Notes under the pieces: generated by a model
The model's database searches: none
Seen by the model: only the letters and a program-made list of their open reading frames with translations
Told to the model about the DNA's origin: nothing
DNA from: Methylotenera sp.
Lineage (GTDB): Bacteria > Pseudomonadota > Gammaproteobacteria > Burkholderiales > Methylophilaceae
Length of the DNA stretch: 64,000 bases
NCBI GenBank assembly: GCA_030693535.1
Contig: JAUYAL010000046.1
Location: 84,807 to 148,806 of the forward strand
Direction of reading: 5' to 3'
Shown here: piece by piece, positions 54,528-64,000 of the stretch
Layout: each line of letters opens with the position of its first letter
Position numbering within the stretch: position 1 is the first letter of the stretch
Program-made: the position numbers and the translations under genes

Positions 54528-57220
54528 TAGAGCGTTCTTGCCACTTCTACAATCTCATACACTTCTAAAATATCACCCACTTCAATGTCGTTATAGCCTT
54601 TAAGCGACAGTCCACATTCAAAGTTGTTTTTCACTTCTTTTACATCATCTTTAAAGCGTTTGAGTGAGTCTAATTCACCTGTATGAATTATCACATTGGC
54701 ACGTAACACGCGTACTCTTGAGTTACGTTTAATCATACCGTCTTGCACATAGCAACCAGCAATTGCGCCAACTTTAGAAATACGGAATACTTCACGAATT
54801 TCGACTGTACCAATCATACTTTCTTTTTGCTCTGGCGCTAGCATGCCACCTAGCGCGGCCTTAATTTCGTCCACTGCTTCGTAGATAATATTGTAATAGC
54901 GCACATCTACGCCGAGGGTTTCAATCAACTTACGCGCACCTGAATCTGCACGAACATTAAAACCAATTAACACACCCTTAGATGCAGACGCCAGATTCAC
55001 ATCTGACTCACTAATTGCACCAACACCTGTGTGGATGATATTGACCTTAACTTCACTTGTGGAAAGTTTTTGCAAGCTTGTAGCAAGCGCTTCATAGGAA
55101 CCTTGCACGTCAGATTTGATAATTAAGCCTAACGTTTGCGCTACGCCTTCACCCATTTGATCGAACATATTTTCTAGTTTAGCAGCTTGCTGCTTAGCCA
55201 ATTTTACATCGCGAAATTTACCTTGTCGGAAATTAGCTATTTCACGGGCTTTACGCTCATCGTTCAAAACAATCATTTCTTCGCCAGCGCTTGGTACATC
55301 AGATAAACCTTGGATTTCTACTGGCATTGATGGGCCAGCTTCTTGAATATCTTTACCAGATTCATCTAGCATGGCGCGCACCTTACCAAATGTAGTGCCA
55401 GCCAAAATCATATCTCCACGCCTTAACGTGCCCGATGTTACTAAAATAGTAGCCACCGAACCGCGACCTTTATCTAATCGGCCTTCAATCACTAAGCCTT
55501 TAGCTGGCGTATTTTTAGGCGCTTGTAACTCCAACACTTCTGCTTGTAGAAGTACGGCCTCTAGCAACTCATCAATACCTTGACCTGTTTTTGCTGAAAC
55601 TTCACGAAACATCACTTCACCACCGAATTCTTCTGGCACAACTTCTTGCGCCACTAGTTCCATTTTCACGCGTTCTGGCTCGGCACCTGGTTTATCAATC
55701 TTATTGATTGCAACAACCAATGGCACGCCAGCTGCTTTAGCATGGTGAATCGCTTCAATGGTTTGCGGCATGACACCATCGTCCGCAGAAACCACTAAAA
55801 TCACTACGTCTGTTGCTTTTGCACCACGTGCGCGCATCGCGGTGAAGGCCTCATGGCCTGGTGTATCTAAGAAAGTTACCATGCCACGCGGAGTTTCTAC
55901 GTGATATGCGCCAATGTGTTGTGTAATGCCCCCCGCTTCGCCTGAAGCAACCCGGCTACGTCGAATATAATCAAGTAGCGAAGTTTTTCCATGGTCAACG
56001 TGTCCCATTACAGTAACAACAGGCGGCCGTGTTTGCATCACTGCAGCTGCGTGTTCAGCTTCTTCAACAAACACGTCTGGATCATTTGGGGCCGCGGCTG
56101 ATGCCTTGTGACCCATTTCTTCAACAAGAATAATCGCAGTTTCTTGGTCTAGCACTTGATTAATCGTCACCATCATACCCATGCCCATCAGCACTTTAAT
56201 GACTTCTCCTGATTTCACCGCCATTTTGTGCGCAAGCTCACCAACAGTAATGGTTTCTGGCACTAGCACTTCATAAGTAATCGCCTCTGTTGGCGCAGTA
56301 AAGCCATGTTGCGCATCATCATCTTGATGTTTATGCTTACCACCTTTTGGCGCACGCCAGCCTGGTTTGCCAGCCGTGGTATCACCACGAGTTTTTAAGC
56401 CACGTTTTTTATTTTCTGCGTCAGTCCACTCTTTATTATTGCCTTTACCCTTTTTAGCTTCTTTAGCTGCGGCCGCTGGCTTTACTGCACCTTCCTTCGC
56501 TGCCGGCTTATGCAACGTGCCTTCAGAAAGTTTTGCAGCTTTTGCTTTTGCAGCTTCTGCATCTGCGGCTTTTTTACTCTCTTCATCTAAACGGCGCTGT
56601 GCTATTTCTTGCTTTTTGCGTCTATCTTCGGCTTGCATAGCCGCCAATGCTGAATGTCGTTTGGCTTCTTGCTCGCGCAATGCTATTTCATCTGCGCCCA
56701 ATAAATCTTTTCTGCTAATAGTTTTTACAGCAACCGGCTCAACTACAGCTTCTTTTTCAGCATGGATAACTTCAACAATAGTTTCAACTGCAATTTCTGG
56801 CTCAACAACCTCAGCAGTTACTAGCTCTTCAATAGTTGGCTCAACTTCAATCACAGCCTCAGACTTAACTTCTATTTCTTCTTCCAATGGAGCGACATCT
56901 GATTCTGCACCCAAATCTGATTCATCACGCTGCTCAATCACTCGCTTTTTACGCACTTCAACTTGAATTGTTCGCGCCTTCCCTGTGTTGTCTGTCTTCT
57001 TAATCTCTGAGCTAGACTTGCGTGTCAGCGTAATTTTATTTTTAGGCGCAAGCGTACCGTGCTCTTTGCGCAAGTGATCCAGCAATGCGGTTTTATCAGC
57101 CTCGCTTAATTGATCATCAGCGGCTGATTTATTTACCCCAGCACTTTTTAGCTGCTCTAATAACAATAACGTTGGCAACTTTAATTCGCCAGCAAATTGT
57201 TCTACGGTTGTTTGTGCCAT
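54527..57220 (-). CDS. infB: Translation initiation factor IF-2
   Basis: An 897-aa IF-2: N-terminal IF2N (1-50; [20 protein letters not shown]), a long charged Ala/Glu/Lys linker (about 80-320), G domain with [20 protein letters not shown] (G1), [20 protein letters not shown] (G3) and [11 protein letters not shown] (G4), then domains II-IV. It delivers fMet-tRNA to the 30S subunit. The long antisense open frames here come from the biased linker codons. GGAGCAAGAAG ribosome site. Confidence 0.98.
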   Translation of the reverse strand: MAQTTVEQFAGELKLPTLLLLEQLKSAGVNKSAADDQLSEADKTALLDHLRKEHGTLAPKNKITLTRKSSSEIKKTDNTGKARTIQVEVRKKRVIEQRDESDLGAESDVAPLEEEIEVKSEAVIEVEPTIEELVTAEVVEPEIAVETIVEVIHAEKEAVVEPVAVKTISRKDLLGADEIALREQEAKRHSALAAMQAEDRRKKQEIAQRRLDEESKKAADAEAAKAKAAKLSEGTLHKPAAKEGAVKPAAAAKEAKKGKGNNKEWTDAENKKRGLKTRGDTTAGKPGWRAPKGGKHKHQDDDAQHGFTAPTEAITYEVLVPETITVGELAHKMAVKSGEVIKVLMGMGMMVTINQVLDQETAIILVEEMGHKASAAAPNDPDVFVEEAEHAAAVMQTRPPVVTVMGHVDHGKTSLLDYIRRSRVASGEAGGITQHIGAYHVETPRGMVTFLDTPGHEAFTAMRARGAKATDVVILVVSADDGVMPQTIEAIHHAKAAGVPLVVAINKIDKPGAEPERVKMELVAQEVVPEEFGGEVMFREVSAKTGQGIDELLEAVLLQAEVLELQAPKNTPAKGLVIEGRLDKGRGSVATILVTSGTLRRGDMILAGTTFGKVRAMLDESGKDIQEAGPSMPVEIQGLSDVPSAGEEMIVLNDERKAREIANFRQGKFRDVKLAKQQAAKLENMFDQMGEGVAQTLGLIIKSDVQGSYEALATSLQKLSTSEVKVNIIHTGVGAISESDVNLASASKGVLIGFNVRADSGARKLIETLGVDVRYYNIIYEAVDEIKAALGGMLAPEQKESMIGTVEIREVFRISKVGAIAGCYVQDGMIKRNSRVRVLRANVIIHTGELDSLKRFKDDVKEVKNNFECGLSLKGYNDIEVGDILEVYEIVEVARTL

Positions 57221-57330
57221 CTTCTTGCTCCAGTGTTCTTTCTATTTCTAAGCTTTATTGCCTAGCGTTACAGCCTAATGCTCTTTCTGCATTGCGTTTA
57301 TTACAGTTGTTAATGAGCTAACACTGCATC

Positions 57331-58797
57331 CTATTTAAACCAAGGTGCACGCGCAGTCATAATGAGTGATTTAGCACGCTCTGCATCCATCTGCGTAAGC
57401 TCAACCAATTCATCTACTGCCAATTCAGCTAAATCATCCATTGTGGGCACGCCTTTTGTAGCTAATAGATGTGCTGTTTCGTTGTCCATACCTTCCATCG
57501 TGAGTAAATCTTCCGCAGCTTCATCCACTTTTTCTTCTTTGGCAATCGCCTCCGTTAACAACGCAGCACGCGCACGCTTACGCAACTCTTCAATAGTATC
57601 TTCATCAAATGCATCTATTTCGTTCATCTCAGCTAATGGAACATAAGCTATTTCCTCTAGCGTACTAAATCCTTCTTGCACTAGAATCTCTGCAACTTCC
57701 GCATCTACATCCAGCTTGTCCATAAATAACTGACTCACACCAGAAAATTCATCTTGGTTTTTCTGAGCAGCCTGATCTATTGTTAAAATGTTCAATGTCC
57801 AACCAGTCAATTCCGAAGCCAAACGTACATTTTGACCATTTCGACCAATAGCAAGTGCTAACTGCTCTTCATCCACCACCACATCCATGCTATGTGTATC
57901 TTCGTCCACAACAATACTAGTCACTTCGGCCGGAGACATTGCGTTAATCACAAATTGTGCAGGCTCCATACTCCATAGCACAATATCCACACGCTCACCA
58001 GACAACTCTCCCGTCACTGCTTGCACGCGTGAACCTCGCATACCTACACAAGTTCCCACAGGATCTATACGCTGATCGTTAGATTTAACTGCAATTTTGG
58101 AGCGCAAGCCTGGATCACGTGCTGCTGCGCGTATTTCTAATAAACCCTCTTCGATTTCCGGCACTTCCAACTCAAATAAACGCACCAAAAAATCTGGTGT
58201 AATTCTTGATAATATTAATTGGGGACCACGTCCACCGCGCTCAATACGTGAAAGAAAGGCACGGACACGATCGCCCACTCGTAAGTTTTCTTTAGGAATC
58301 ATTTGCTCACGTGGCAATAATGACTCAATACGACCAACTTCAATAATCGCATTACCTTTTTCCATACGCTTAATCACGCCAGTCACTAATTTTTCATCAC
58401 GCGCTAAAAAGTCTTCTAGAATTTGTTCGCGCTCAGCTTCACGCACTTTTTGCAATATTACTTGCTTGGCGGCTTGTGCGCCTATGCGCCCAAATTCAAT
58501 ACTTTCTAATGGCTCTTCATAATATTCACCTATGCTTAAGCCTTTAGCATGCTCGCTTTCCTCATCAATTTGATAGTTGGAGTTTTCAAGCAAATCATAT
58601 TCGACATATTGCCAGCGCCTAAAGGTTTCATACTCGCCGGTATCTCGGTTAATGGCCACGCGAACATCGGCATCATCATGATGTTTTTTCTTGGTGGCGG
58701 ATGCTAAAGCAAGTTCAAGGGCAATAAAAATCACCTCTTTTGTTACGTTTTTTTCATGTGCTAACGCATCTACCAATAATAAAATTTCACGACTCAT
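57331..58797 (-). CDS. nusA: Transcription elongation factor NusA
   Basis: A 488-aa NusA: N-terminal RNA polymerase-binding domain (1-125), S1 domain (about 135-200; [20 protein letters not shown]), KH1 and KH2 (about 205-350; [40 protein letters not shown]) and two acidic C-terminal repeats (about 365-485). It modulates pausing, termination and antitermination of rRNA. GGAGAGCAAC ribosome site; 110 bp ahead of infB. Confidence 0.97.
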   Translation of the reverse strand: MSREILLLVDALAHEKNVTKEVIFIALELALASATKKKHHDDADVRVAINRDTGEYETFRRWQYVEYDLLENSNYQIDEESEHAKGLSIGEYYEEPLESIEFGRIGAQAAKQVILQKVREAEREQILEDFLARDEKLVTGVIKRMEKGNAIIEVGRIESLLPREQMIPKENLRVGDRVRAFLSRIERGGRGPQLILSRITPDFLVRLFELEVPEIEEGLLEIRAAARDPGLRSKIAVKSNDQRIDPVGTCVGMRGSRVQAVTGELSGERVDIVLWSMEPAQFVINAMSPAEVTSIVVDEDTHSMDVVVDEEQLALAIGRNGQNVRLASELTGWTLNILTIDQAAQKNQDEFSGVSQLFMDKLDVDAEVAEILVQEGFSTLEEIAYVPLAEMNEIDAFDEDTIEELRKRARAALLTEAIAKEEKVDEAAEDLLTMEGMDNETAHLLATKGVPTMDDLAELAVDELVELTQMDAERAKSLIMTARAPWFK

Positions 58798-58898
58798 GTT
58801 GCTCTCCGGCTATCAATTTACAGATTATCTGCATTATTTAATTAAATTTTTATCGTTAAAACCACCGATAAATCTACTTATCCTTACGAAATTACATA

Positions 58899-59393
58899 CT
58901 AAAATATAGGGCTCAAACGAGATTTATCAATATTATCTAATGCTAACTTATGCATTACACCTTCACATTCAAGAAGCAATTCGCCAGACTCTACCCCTCG
59001 AATCACACCTAAAAAATTCTTCTTTGTTATTTTTTCTTCTTTGTTATTTTTTGCACTTATCTGCAACTCAATTATGGGTACACGTAATTTAACTGTAGCG
59101 CGTTCACCAATAAAACGAATAAAACTAGCTTCATTTTTCAACACGCGATCCATACCTGGAGACGAAACCTCTAAACGATCGTAATCAATATCATTTTCAA
59201 CTGCCAATAAATTCCCTAGTTGGTTACTCACCAAACTGCAATCATCAATATTGACACTATCTTTAACTCCTAATGGGTTAAGCTTATCGATAAATACACG
59301 TAACAATTTACCTCGGTTAGATATCTCTAAATCTACCAATTCGTAGCCCAAATGCGTTACTGATGTGTCTATCAAACTATGCAGATCTTGCAT
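58899..59393 (-). CDS. rimP: Ribosome maturation factor RimP
   Basis: A 164-aa RimP (YhbC) needed for 30S assembly. DTSVTHLGYELVDLEISNRG, LRVFIDKLNPLGVKDSVNID and EVSSPGMDRVLKN match the family; the insert KNNKEEKITKKNFLG makes it slightly longer than E. coli (150 aa). It heads the rimP-nusA-infB block. The ribosome site is poor at this ATG. Confidence 0.93.
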   Translation of the reverse strand: MQDLHSLIDTSVTHLGYELVDLEISNRGKLLRVFIDKLNPLGVKDSVNIDDCSLVSNQLGNLLAVENDIDYDRLEVSSPGMDRVLKNEASFIRFIGERATVKLRVPIIELQISAKNNKEEKITKKNFLGVIRGVESGELLLECEGVMHKLALDNIDKSRLSPIF

Positions 59394-59675
59394 GATTTAT
59401 TTAACCCTTAAATATCACCGCAACCAAATCAACTCACATAAGTTGCAGAAACAAAAAATGGGCATATAGCCCACCGAAAAATTCAGTCGCATTATACCAA
59501 TTAATTCAATGAATTGGAAATACTAGAACGAATATTGCTTAATTTTTATGTTTTTAGCATAAATTACATTTGTTATTCTTTTTAGTTATAAATTTATAAA
59601 AAATAATTATTTTTAATTATTTAATAACTTCTTTATAGTGCGTACCTTCTTACTTATTTATCACTTACAAGACAT

Positions 59676-59840
59676 ATGTCAAACAGCCAAACTATAAATA
59701 ATGTGAATGCAGAGATTTTACGTGCAGTAGAAGACCTGAAGAATGACAGTGGTTTCGGCTCTATTGAGGTCCTTGTTCATGATGACCGTGTAACGCAAAT
59801 TGAAAAAAGGGAAAAGCAAAGATTCATTCCAAGTAAATAA
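59676..59840 (+). CDS. YezD family small protein (DUF2292)
   Basis: A 54-aa protein starting MSNSQTINNVNAEILRAVED and carrying SIEVLVHDDRVTQIEKREKQ, which is the YezD/DUF2292 signature (EILRAL, then GSVEIVVHDGxVxQIExxEK). These small proteins of unknown mechanism often lie in sulfate- or sulfonate-assimilation loci. Here it precedes a porin and the sulfhydrylase metY on the same strand, which fits a sulfur role. No clear ribosome site. Confidence 0.85.
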   Translation: MSNSQTINNVNAEILRAVEDLKNDSGFGSIEVLVHDDRVTQIEKREKQRFIPSK

Positions 59841-59972
59841 GGCTCAGGCAAAAAAAATACATCTTCTTTACTGAACATCATTAACAGTAAAGCGACCAAA
59901 TAAAATAATTAACGAGACTTAAACTGGACCACCAGCATAGAGGCCATCTATGAAAGAATAAAAGGAATCTTC

Positions 59973-61691
59973 ATGAAATATGAAACAATTATTAATACGC
60001 TTATTGCTGCCGGATTCATAGCCAGTAGCAACTCGCTGCTTGCTAACGAGGCTTACCTTAACAATGGTACAGTTTTCGTTGAAGATAAGAATAGCCTGCC
60101 AATTCAAGTAGTTGACGCTTATGAGGTCGTACCAGCTAATCAGGATGATCAGGATCAGGCTGCTAAAATTAAAGCTCGCTTGGACGAAATCGTCTTAGAA
60201 GAAAAAGTAGCAGTCCGCGCTGCTAATGGCTTCTACGTCGAACGAAAAAGCTACGGTACAGGACGAGAAACAGAGCCACCTCGCTATGTTAGACAGTTAA
60301 ACAAAACATGGTTAAAAGATTTTGATGCTTTTGAAGACGTTGATTGGCTAGACATTGGCCTGGATTATCGTCTTCGATATGAAACACGTGACAACGATTT
60401 TAGACGTGGTCGCGATACGATTGATGAACCGATTTTATTAAGAACACGTGGCTTTGTTGCCATTAAAAATATTTTAGATCCACTACGCTTTACTCTAGAA
60501 GTTGAGGACGCAAGACGAAACCACAGTCAATTTACTCGTGAATTCGATACTCGGGATGTGAACTACGTAGAGCCTATTCAAGCATACGCAGAACTTTATT
60601 TTAAACAAACACCACTTGGTAAAGATGATTTAGGTAACGACCGTCCAATCAGCGTCCGTGCAGGCCGTCATGCCTTCGAATACACTGACCGTCGCTTGCT
60701 TGCTCGCAATGAATGGCGTAATACCACCAATAACTTTCAGGGCATTCGCACCGTTATCGGCCAGCAAAAAAATGATTGGCAATTGGACTTACTAGCATTA
60801 AAGCCTGTCCAGCGTTTTACAGAAAAGCTAGACGAAGTTGATCACTCTCAAAATTTTTATGGTGTGATTGGAGACTGGCGCCGTTGGTCGGAAGTGGTGA
60901 CGTTACAACCATACTATTATTTATTAAAGCAGGATGGTGGCGAAGTTAAATACACTCAAAATGGTAGCCCAATCGCAGCAAACCAAAAGATTGACCGAGA
61001 AATTCACACCGCAGGTTTGCGTGCTTATGGTGTACTTGGCAAAAGCGGTTTTGACTATGACGCGAGCTATGCAAAGCAATGGGGTAATCAAGACCGCCTC
61101 AATAATGCAGGTAGATTTATTGCCGAGCTTGACCATGACGCTTATGCTTACAACGCTGAGATTGGCTATAGCATCAAGCATCCATGGAAACCAAGATTTA
61201 GTGCATTCTATGGTGTAGCTAGCGGCGACAAAAATGCGACTGATGGTAAAAATGAACGTTTTGAACGCCTATTTGGATTTGCACGGCCTTGGTCAAATAA
61301 TGATTATTTCCAGATGGAAAATTTACAAGCGCCTAAGGTACGTGTGGAGTTCGAACCTCAAGTGTCTTGGCTTGAAGGACTAAAAGTCGATGCGGGCTAC
61401 AGTTGGTATTATTTAGATAGCGCTCGCGATCGTTGGAATAACGCTAGTTTGCGTGACAACAGAGGTCTTAGTGGGAAAGATGTGGGTGAAGAAGTTGATG
61501 TGCGTGTTCGCTTTCCAATCAACAAGTACATTGGCATGAACTTAGGTTACGCGCATTTTTGGGCGGGTGACTTTACCAAGGAGACTACGGCTAGGGCTGG
61601 GGCACCAACAGGAGGAACAAACCAAGCAGACCCAAACCGCCGCGACCACTCTAATTTTTTCTACACAGAAATTTCAATCACTGCGTTTTAA
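59973..61691 (+). CDS. Alginate-export-type outer-membrane porin
   Basis: A 572-aa protein with a signal peptide (1 to about 25, cut near LLANEA), an acidic periplasmic stretch with a helix (QAAKIKARLDEIVLEEKVAV) and then a beta-barrel from about residue 120 (WLDIGLDYRLRYETRDNDFR, VRAGRHAFEYTDRRLLARNE). It ends in aromatic Phe (SITAF), as outer-membrane barrels do. The fold is that of the alginate-export/AlgE family, but no alginate genes are here. With YezD upstream and metY downstream, uptake of a sulfur compound is more plausible (inference). Confidence 0.85.
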   Translation: MKYETIINTLIAAGFIASSNSLLANEAYLNNGTVFVEDKNSLPIQVVDAYEVVPANQDDQDQAAKIKARLDEIVLEEKVAVRAANGFYVERKSYGTGRETEPPRYVRQLNKTWLKDFDAFEDVDWLDIGLDYRLRYETRDNDFRRGRDTIDEPILLRTRGFVAIKNILDPLRFTLEVEDARRNHSQFTREFDTRDVNYVEPIQAYAELYFKQTPLGKDDLGNDRPISVRAGRHAFEYTDRRLLARNEWRNTTNNFQGIRTVIGQQKNDWQLDLLALKPVQRFTEKLDEVDHSQNFYGVIGDWRRWSEVVTLQPYYYLLKQDGGEVKYTQNGSPIAANQKIDREIHTAGLRAYGVLGKSGFDYDASYAKQWGNQDRLNNAGRFIAELDHDAYAYNAEIGYSIKHPWKPRFSAFYGVASGDKNATDGKNERFERLFGFARPWSNNDYFQMENLQAPKVRVEFEPQVSWLEGLKVDAGYSWYYLDSARDRWNNASLRDNRGLSGKDVGEEVDVRVRFPINKYIGMNLGYAHFWAGDFTKETTARAGAPTGGTNQADPNRRDHSNFFYTEISITAF

Positions 61692-61732
61692 TTCTGTAAG
61701 TTTTGAATATTTATTACAAAGGAAGTATTAAG

Positions 61733-61816
61733 ATGGTTAAAGAATTTCATTTAAAAAAATTACTAGCGGCTGTGGTTCTAGCCAGTCCACTACTCACATT
61801 TGCATCGAGCAATTAA
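61733..61816 (+). CDS. 27-aa orphan signal peptide
   Basis: A complete small frame MVKEFHLKKLLAAVVLASPL then LTFASSN and stop, with GGAAG upstream. It is a textbook Sec signal peptide with nothing attached, 41 bp after the porin. It looks like the front of a periplasmic protein gene, for instance a binding protein, whose body was deleted. A functional leader peptide is less likely. Confidence 0.5.
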   Translation: MVKEFHLKKLLAAVVLASPLLTFASSN

Positions 61817-61878
61817 ACGGCTTACTGTTTTCGTTGAATGGCTGTCGTAAGACATTATTCAATAAAGTTTGGAGTAAT

Positions 61879-62031
61879 ATGATGAAAAATACTATCGTAA
61901 GCATCGTAGCTTTAATCGCCATCTTGTTCATTCTGGCATCACAAATTAATGCTAACAATAGACAGATTGTGCAGCCAGTATCTAAGCAAAAATGGGAGTC
62001 AGTTTATTCCCTCAATTTTTATTTACTATAG
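61879..62031 (+). CDS. Small secreted or anchored peptide, 50 aa
   Basis: From the ATG at 61879 (GGAG upstream) the product is MMKNTIVSIVALIAILFILA followed by a short polar stretch (SQINANNRQIVQPVSKQKWE). One N-terminal helix could be a signal peptide cut after INA, leaving about 27 residues. I do not know a family. Together with the orphan signal peptide it may be another deletion remnant between the porin and metY. Confidence 0.4.
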   Translation: MMKNTIVSIVALIAILFILASQINANNRQIVQPVSKQKWESVYSLNFYLL

Positions 62032-62113
62032 AAAATTTGAATATCGGTATCAGCTAATTTATCGGTATAGCATTAGCAGTGATTTTAATCTTCACAATTT
62101 TAAGGATAACGCC

Positions 62114-63385
62114 ATGAAACTAGAAACTCTTGCCATACACGCAGGCTACAGCCCAGAGCCAACCACTAAAGCGGTGGCTGTGCCGATTTATCAAACTACT
62201 TCTTATGCGTTTGACAGCACACAACATGGCGCAGATTTATTTGACCTAAAAGTGCAAGGCAATATTTATACGCGCATCATGAACCCGACCACGGCGGTAT
62301 TAGAACAAAGGTTAGCGGCACTAGAAGGCGGTATTGGTGCGTTGGCGGTGGCCTCTGGCATGGCGGCGATTACTTATGCCATCCAAACCATTGCCGAGGC
62401 GGGCGATAATATCGTGTCGGTTTCTACGCTTTATGGTGGCACTTACAATTTATTTGCACATACGTTGCCTAAGCAGGGTATTGAAGTGCGTTTTTTTGAT
62501 TATCGCGACCCTGCTTCTTTAGAAAGACTTATTGATAGCAAAACAAAGTTGGTATTTGCCGAGTCAATTGGTAATCCTTTAGGTAATATTGTGGATATTG
62601 CCGCAATTAGCAAAATAGCCCATGCGCATGGCGTACCTGTCGTTGTCGATAATACCGTTGCCACACCAATTTTGCATCGCCCGTTTGAACATGGCGCAGA
62701 TATTGTAGTCCATTCCCTCACCAAATATATTGGTGGGCATGGCAATTCTATTGGCGGTATTATTATTGATAGCGGTAAATTCCCATGGGGCGATCATAAA
62801 GCACGCTTTCCGGTACTCAACACGCCAGACCCAAGCTATCACGGCGTAAATTATGTTGAAGCCCTTGGCCCAGTAGCTTATATTGCGCGAGCACGCGTAG
62901 TGCCACTGCGTAATACAGGTGCGGCGCTCAGCCCATTTAATACATTTTTGATTTTGCAGGGTTTAGAAACATTAGCCTTGCGTATTGAACGCCATAGTGA
63001 CAATGCCCTTCGTGTCGCGGAATATTTAAAACAACATTCTAAAGTAAAGTGGGTGAAATACGCAGGCTTAAGCGATCACCCAGAACACGCGTTAGTACAC
63101 AAATATTTAAGCGGCAAAGCTTCGGGTATTTTAACGTTTGGCGTAGCTCATGGCTTGCAAGGTGGCACACGTTTTATTGATGCTCTTAAACTCATTACGC
63201 GCTTAGTCAATATTGGTGATGCAAAAAGTTTAGCTTGTCACCCAGCCACCACTACGCATCGCCAACTCAATGCTGAAGAACTAGTTAAGGCAGGAGTGAG
63301 TGAAGACATGGTGCGAATTTCTGTGGGCATTGAAAACGTAACTGATATTATTGAAGATTTAGATCAAGCTTTGGCACAAGTTTAG
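62114..63385 (+). CDS. metY: O-acetylhomoserine sulfhydrylase
   Basis: A 423-aa PLP enzyme of the Cys/Met metabolism family. It joins O-acetylhomoserine with sulfide (or methanethiol) to give homocysteine (or Met). Start [20 protein letters not shown] at 62114 is set by AAGGATAACGCC; the longer frame is not used. [20 protein letters not shown], the PLP lysine in [14 protein letters not shown] (about 206) and [19 protein letters not shown] near the end are diagnostic; the length (about 425) favours the O-acetylhomoserine branch over MetB (about 385). Confidence 0.94.
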   Translation: MKLETLAIHAGYSPEPTTKAVAVPIYQTTSYAFDSTQHGADLFDLKVQGNIYTRIMNPTTAVLEQRLAALEGGIGALAVASGMAAITYAIQTIAEAGDNIVSVSTLYGGTYNLFAHTLPKQGIEVRFFDYRDPASLERLIDSKTKLVFAESIGNPLGNIVDIAAISKIAHAHGVPVVVDNTVATPILHRPFEHGADIVVHSLTKYIGGHGNSIGGIIIDSGKFPWGDHKARFPVLNTPDPSYHGVNYVEALGPVAYIARARVVPLRNTGAALSPFNTFLILQGLETLALRIERHSDNALRVAEYLKQHSKVKWVKYAGLSDHPEHALVHKYLSGKASGILTFGVAHGLQGGTRFIDALKLITRLVNIGDAKSLACHPATTTHRQLNAEELVKAGVSEDMVRISVGIENVTDIIEDLDQALAQV

Positions 63386-63822
63386 TTTTTCATGGTTTAA
63401 TTTTCTAAGTTTATTTTTTAAAAATTTATTTAAAAAGGTTTGATATGTCAAGTTTGATAAAGTAGAGCTTGAATGCGTTTATCACACAGAGCTGATTCAG
63501 GCAGAACTGAATCAAGAACGCTTCCGCGAGCTAGCACTTACATCAGCGCTACACGTTTACACTTTTAGCCGATACAGCTTCGTCCTTTTTTAACTTCAGA
63601 TAACTGACGATTTACTGTAACTGTGAATTTTGCATATCCGTTAAAGTAGATGGGGCAGTAACAGCGGGAACTGCAGCGAACATTCCATGACAATATCGTA
63701 CACGCCAAATTATGCGGACACCTATTCTTTTAAGATTTAAGGAAGATGGCTAGATGATACTGCGTAGGTGCTTACGTACATTCTCAGTAGCCTATCAGAA
63801 GAATGTCGACACCTAACAGACA
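63386..63822. other. Gene-free stretch between metY and the rRNA operon
   Basis: These 437 bp contain only very short frames and no clear hairpin or repeat. A terminator for metY is not evident; the AT-rich run at 63400-63440 lacks a stem. Confidence 0.5.
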
Positions 63823-63823
63823 T

Positions 63824-63856
63824 AAAAAAACCCCATTACATATGTAATGAGGTTTT
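63824..63856 (-). terminator. rRNA operon terminator
   Basis: On the minus strand AAACCTCATTACATATGTAATGGGGTTT is a near-perfect palindrome followed by a T run, 12 bases past the 5S 3' end. It ends leftward transcription of the rRNA operon, which continues beyond the right edge. Confidence 0.88.
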
Positions 63857-63867
63857 TGGAATAAATA

Positions 63868-63983
63868 GCTTGGCAGTGACCTACTTTCGCATGCAAAAAG
63901 CATACTATCATTGGCGCTGGTTCGTTTCACGGCCCTGTTCGAGATGGGAAGGGGTGGGTCCAAACCGCTATGGCCGCCAAGCA
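63868..63983 (-). rRNA. rrf: 5S ribosomal RNA
   Basis: About 116 nt with the terminal stem TGCTTGGC/GCCAAGC and the conserved stretches CCATAGCGG, CCCTTCCCATCTCGAACAGG, CGTGAAACG and GCATGCGAAAGTAGGTCA. Last gene of an rRNA operon whose 23S and 16S genes lie outside the window to the right. Confidence 0.95.
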
Positions 63984-64000
63984 TAACTGGTTACTCTTGT

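Noticed and set aside
56367..56966. 199-codon plus-strand open frame inside infB
   Set aside because: It mirrors the Ala/Glu/Lys-rich linker of IF-2; the product is Ser/Ala-rich low complexity with no start signal.
1..64000. CRISPR array
   Set aside because: No regularly spaced direct repeats with unique spacers were seen anywhere in the window.

Overview
The window reads as chromosome of a betaproteobacterium, most plausibly a methylotroph of the family Methylophilaceae (Methylotenera/Methylophilus-like). This is an inference from gene content (Csp1-like copper storage protein, betaproteobacterial-type rimP-nusA-infB-rbfA-truB-rpsO-pnp order, MSHA-type pilus cluster, sulfur-linked porin/YezD/MetY block) and from the fairly AT-rich base use; no marker here proves genus. 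Most genes lie on the minus strand.

Layout. 1-10 kb: a truncated lipoprotein gene, a secreted FecR-domain protein, threonylcarbamoyl-AMP synthase, a cupin, then a metal-flavoured stretch (Csp1-like copper store, ZnuD-like TonB receptor, small His/Cys-rich secreted protein, NnrS), a DNA glycosylase and an MFS exporter. 10-19 kb: two tiny proteins, rhodanese-TusA sulfur relay, valS, a GIDE-domain membrane protein with an EF-hand, LemA, an oddly ordered photolyase-like protein, NfeD-stomatin, MoeB-like E1 enzyme. 19-34 kb: an MSHA/type II secretion-like pilus assembly cluster headed by a sigma-54 response regulator; it carries one frameshifted gene and a palindrome inserted inside another gene. 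34-40.6 kb: a dead IS3 relic, cbpM-cbpA, a 0.9-kb gene-poor stretch holding a 90-bp integrase relic, ccoG, a CysI/DUF934 deletion chimera and a MocR regulator.

40.6-48.6 kb: an ~8-kb genomic island inserted into the 3' end of tRNA-His. It is bounded by perfect 49-bp direct repeats, and paired AGGACAA motifs with 11-bp period lie just inside both ends. It carries the IetAS-type antiphage pair (AAA ATPase plus S8 protease), an undescribed putative HEPN protein with six CxxC pairs, an unrecognised 269-aa protein, a serine recombinase with repeated TGTACG motifs upstream, and the tyrosine integrase next to the tRNA. The chromosome resumes with tRNA-His, tRNA-Arg and tRNA-Pro.

49-64 kb: folD, dksA, the pnp-rpsO-truB-rbfA-infB-nusA-rimP transcription/translation block, then a sulfur-flavoured block (YezD protein, outer-membrane porin, two short secreted-peptide ORFs, O-acetylhomoserine sulfhydrylase), and at the right edge the 5S rRNA and terminator of an rRNA operon. 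The best leads are the island and its two uncharacterised proteins, the CysI/DUF934 chimera, the apparently permuted photolyase, and the disrupted pilus genes.
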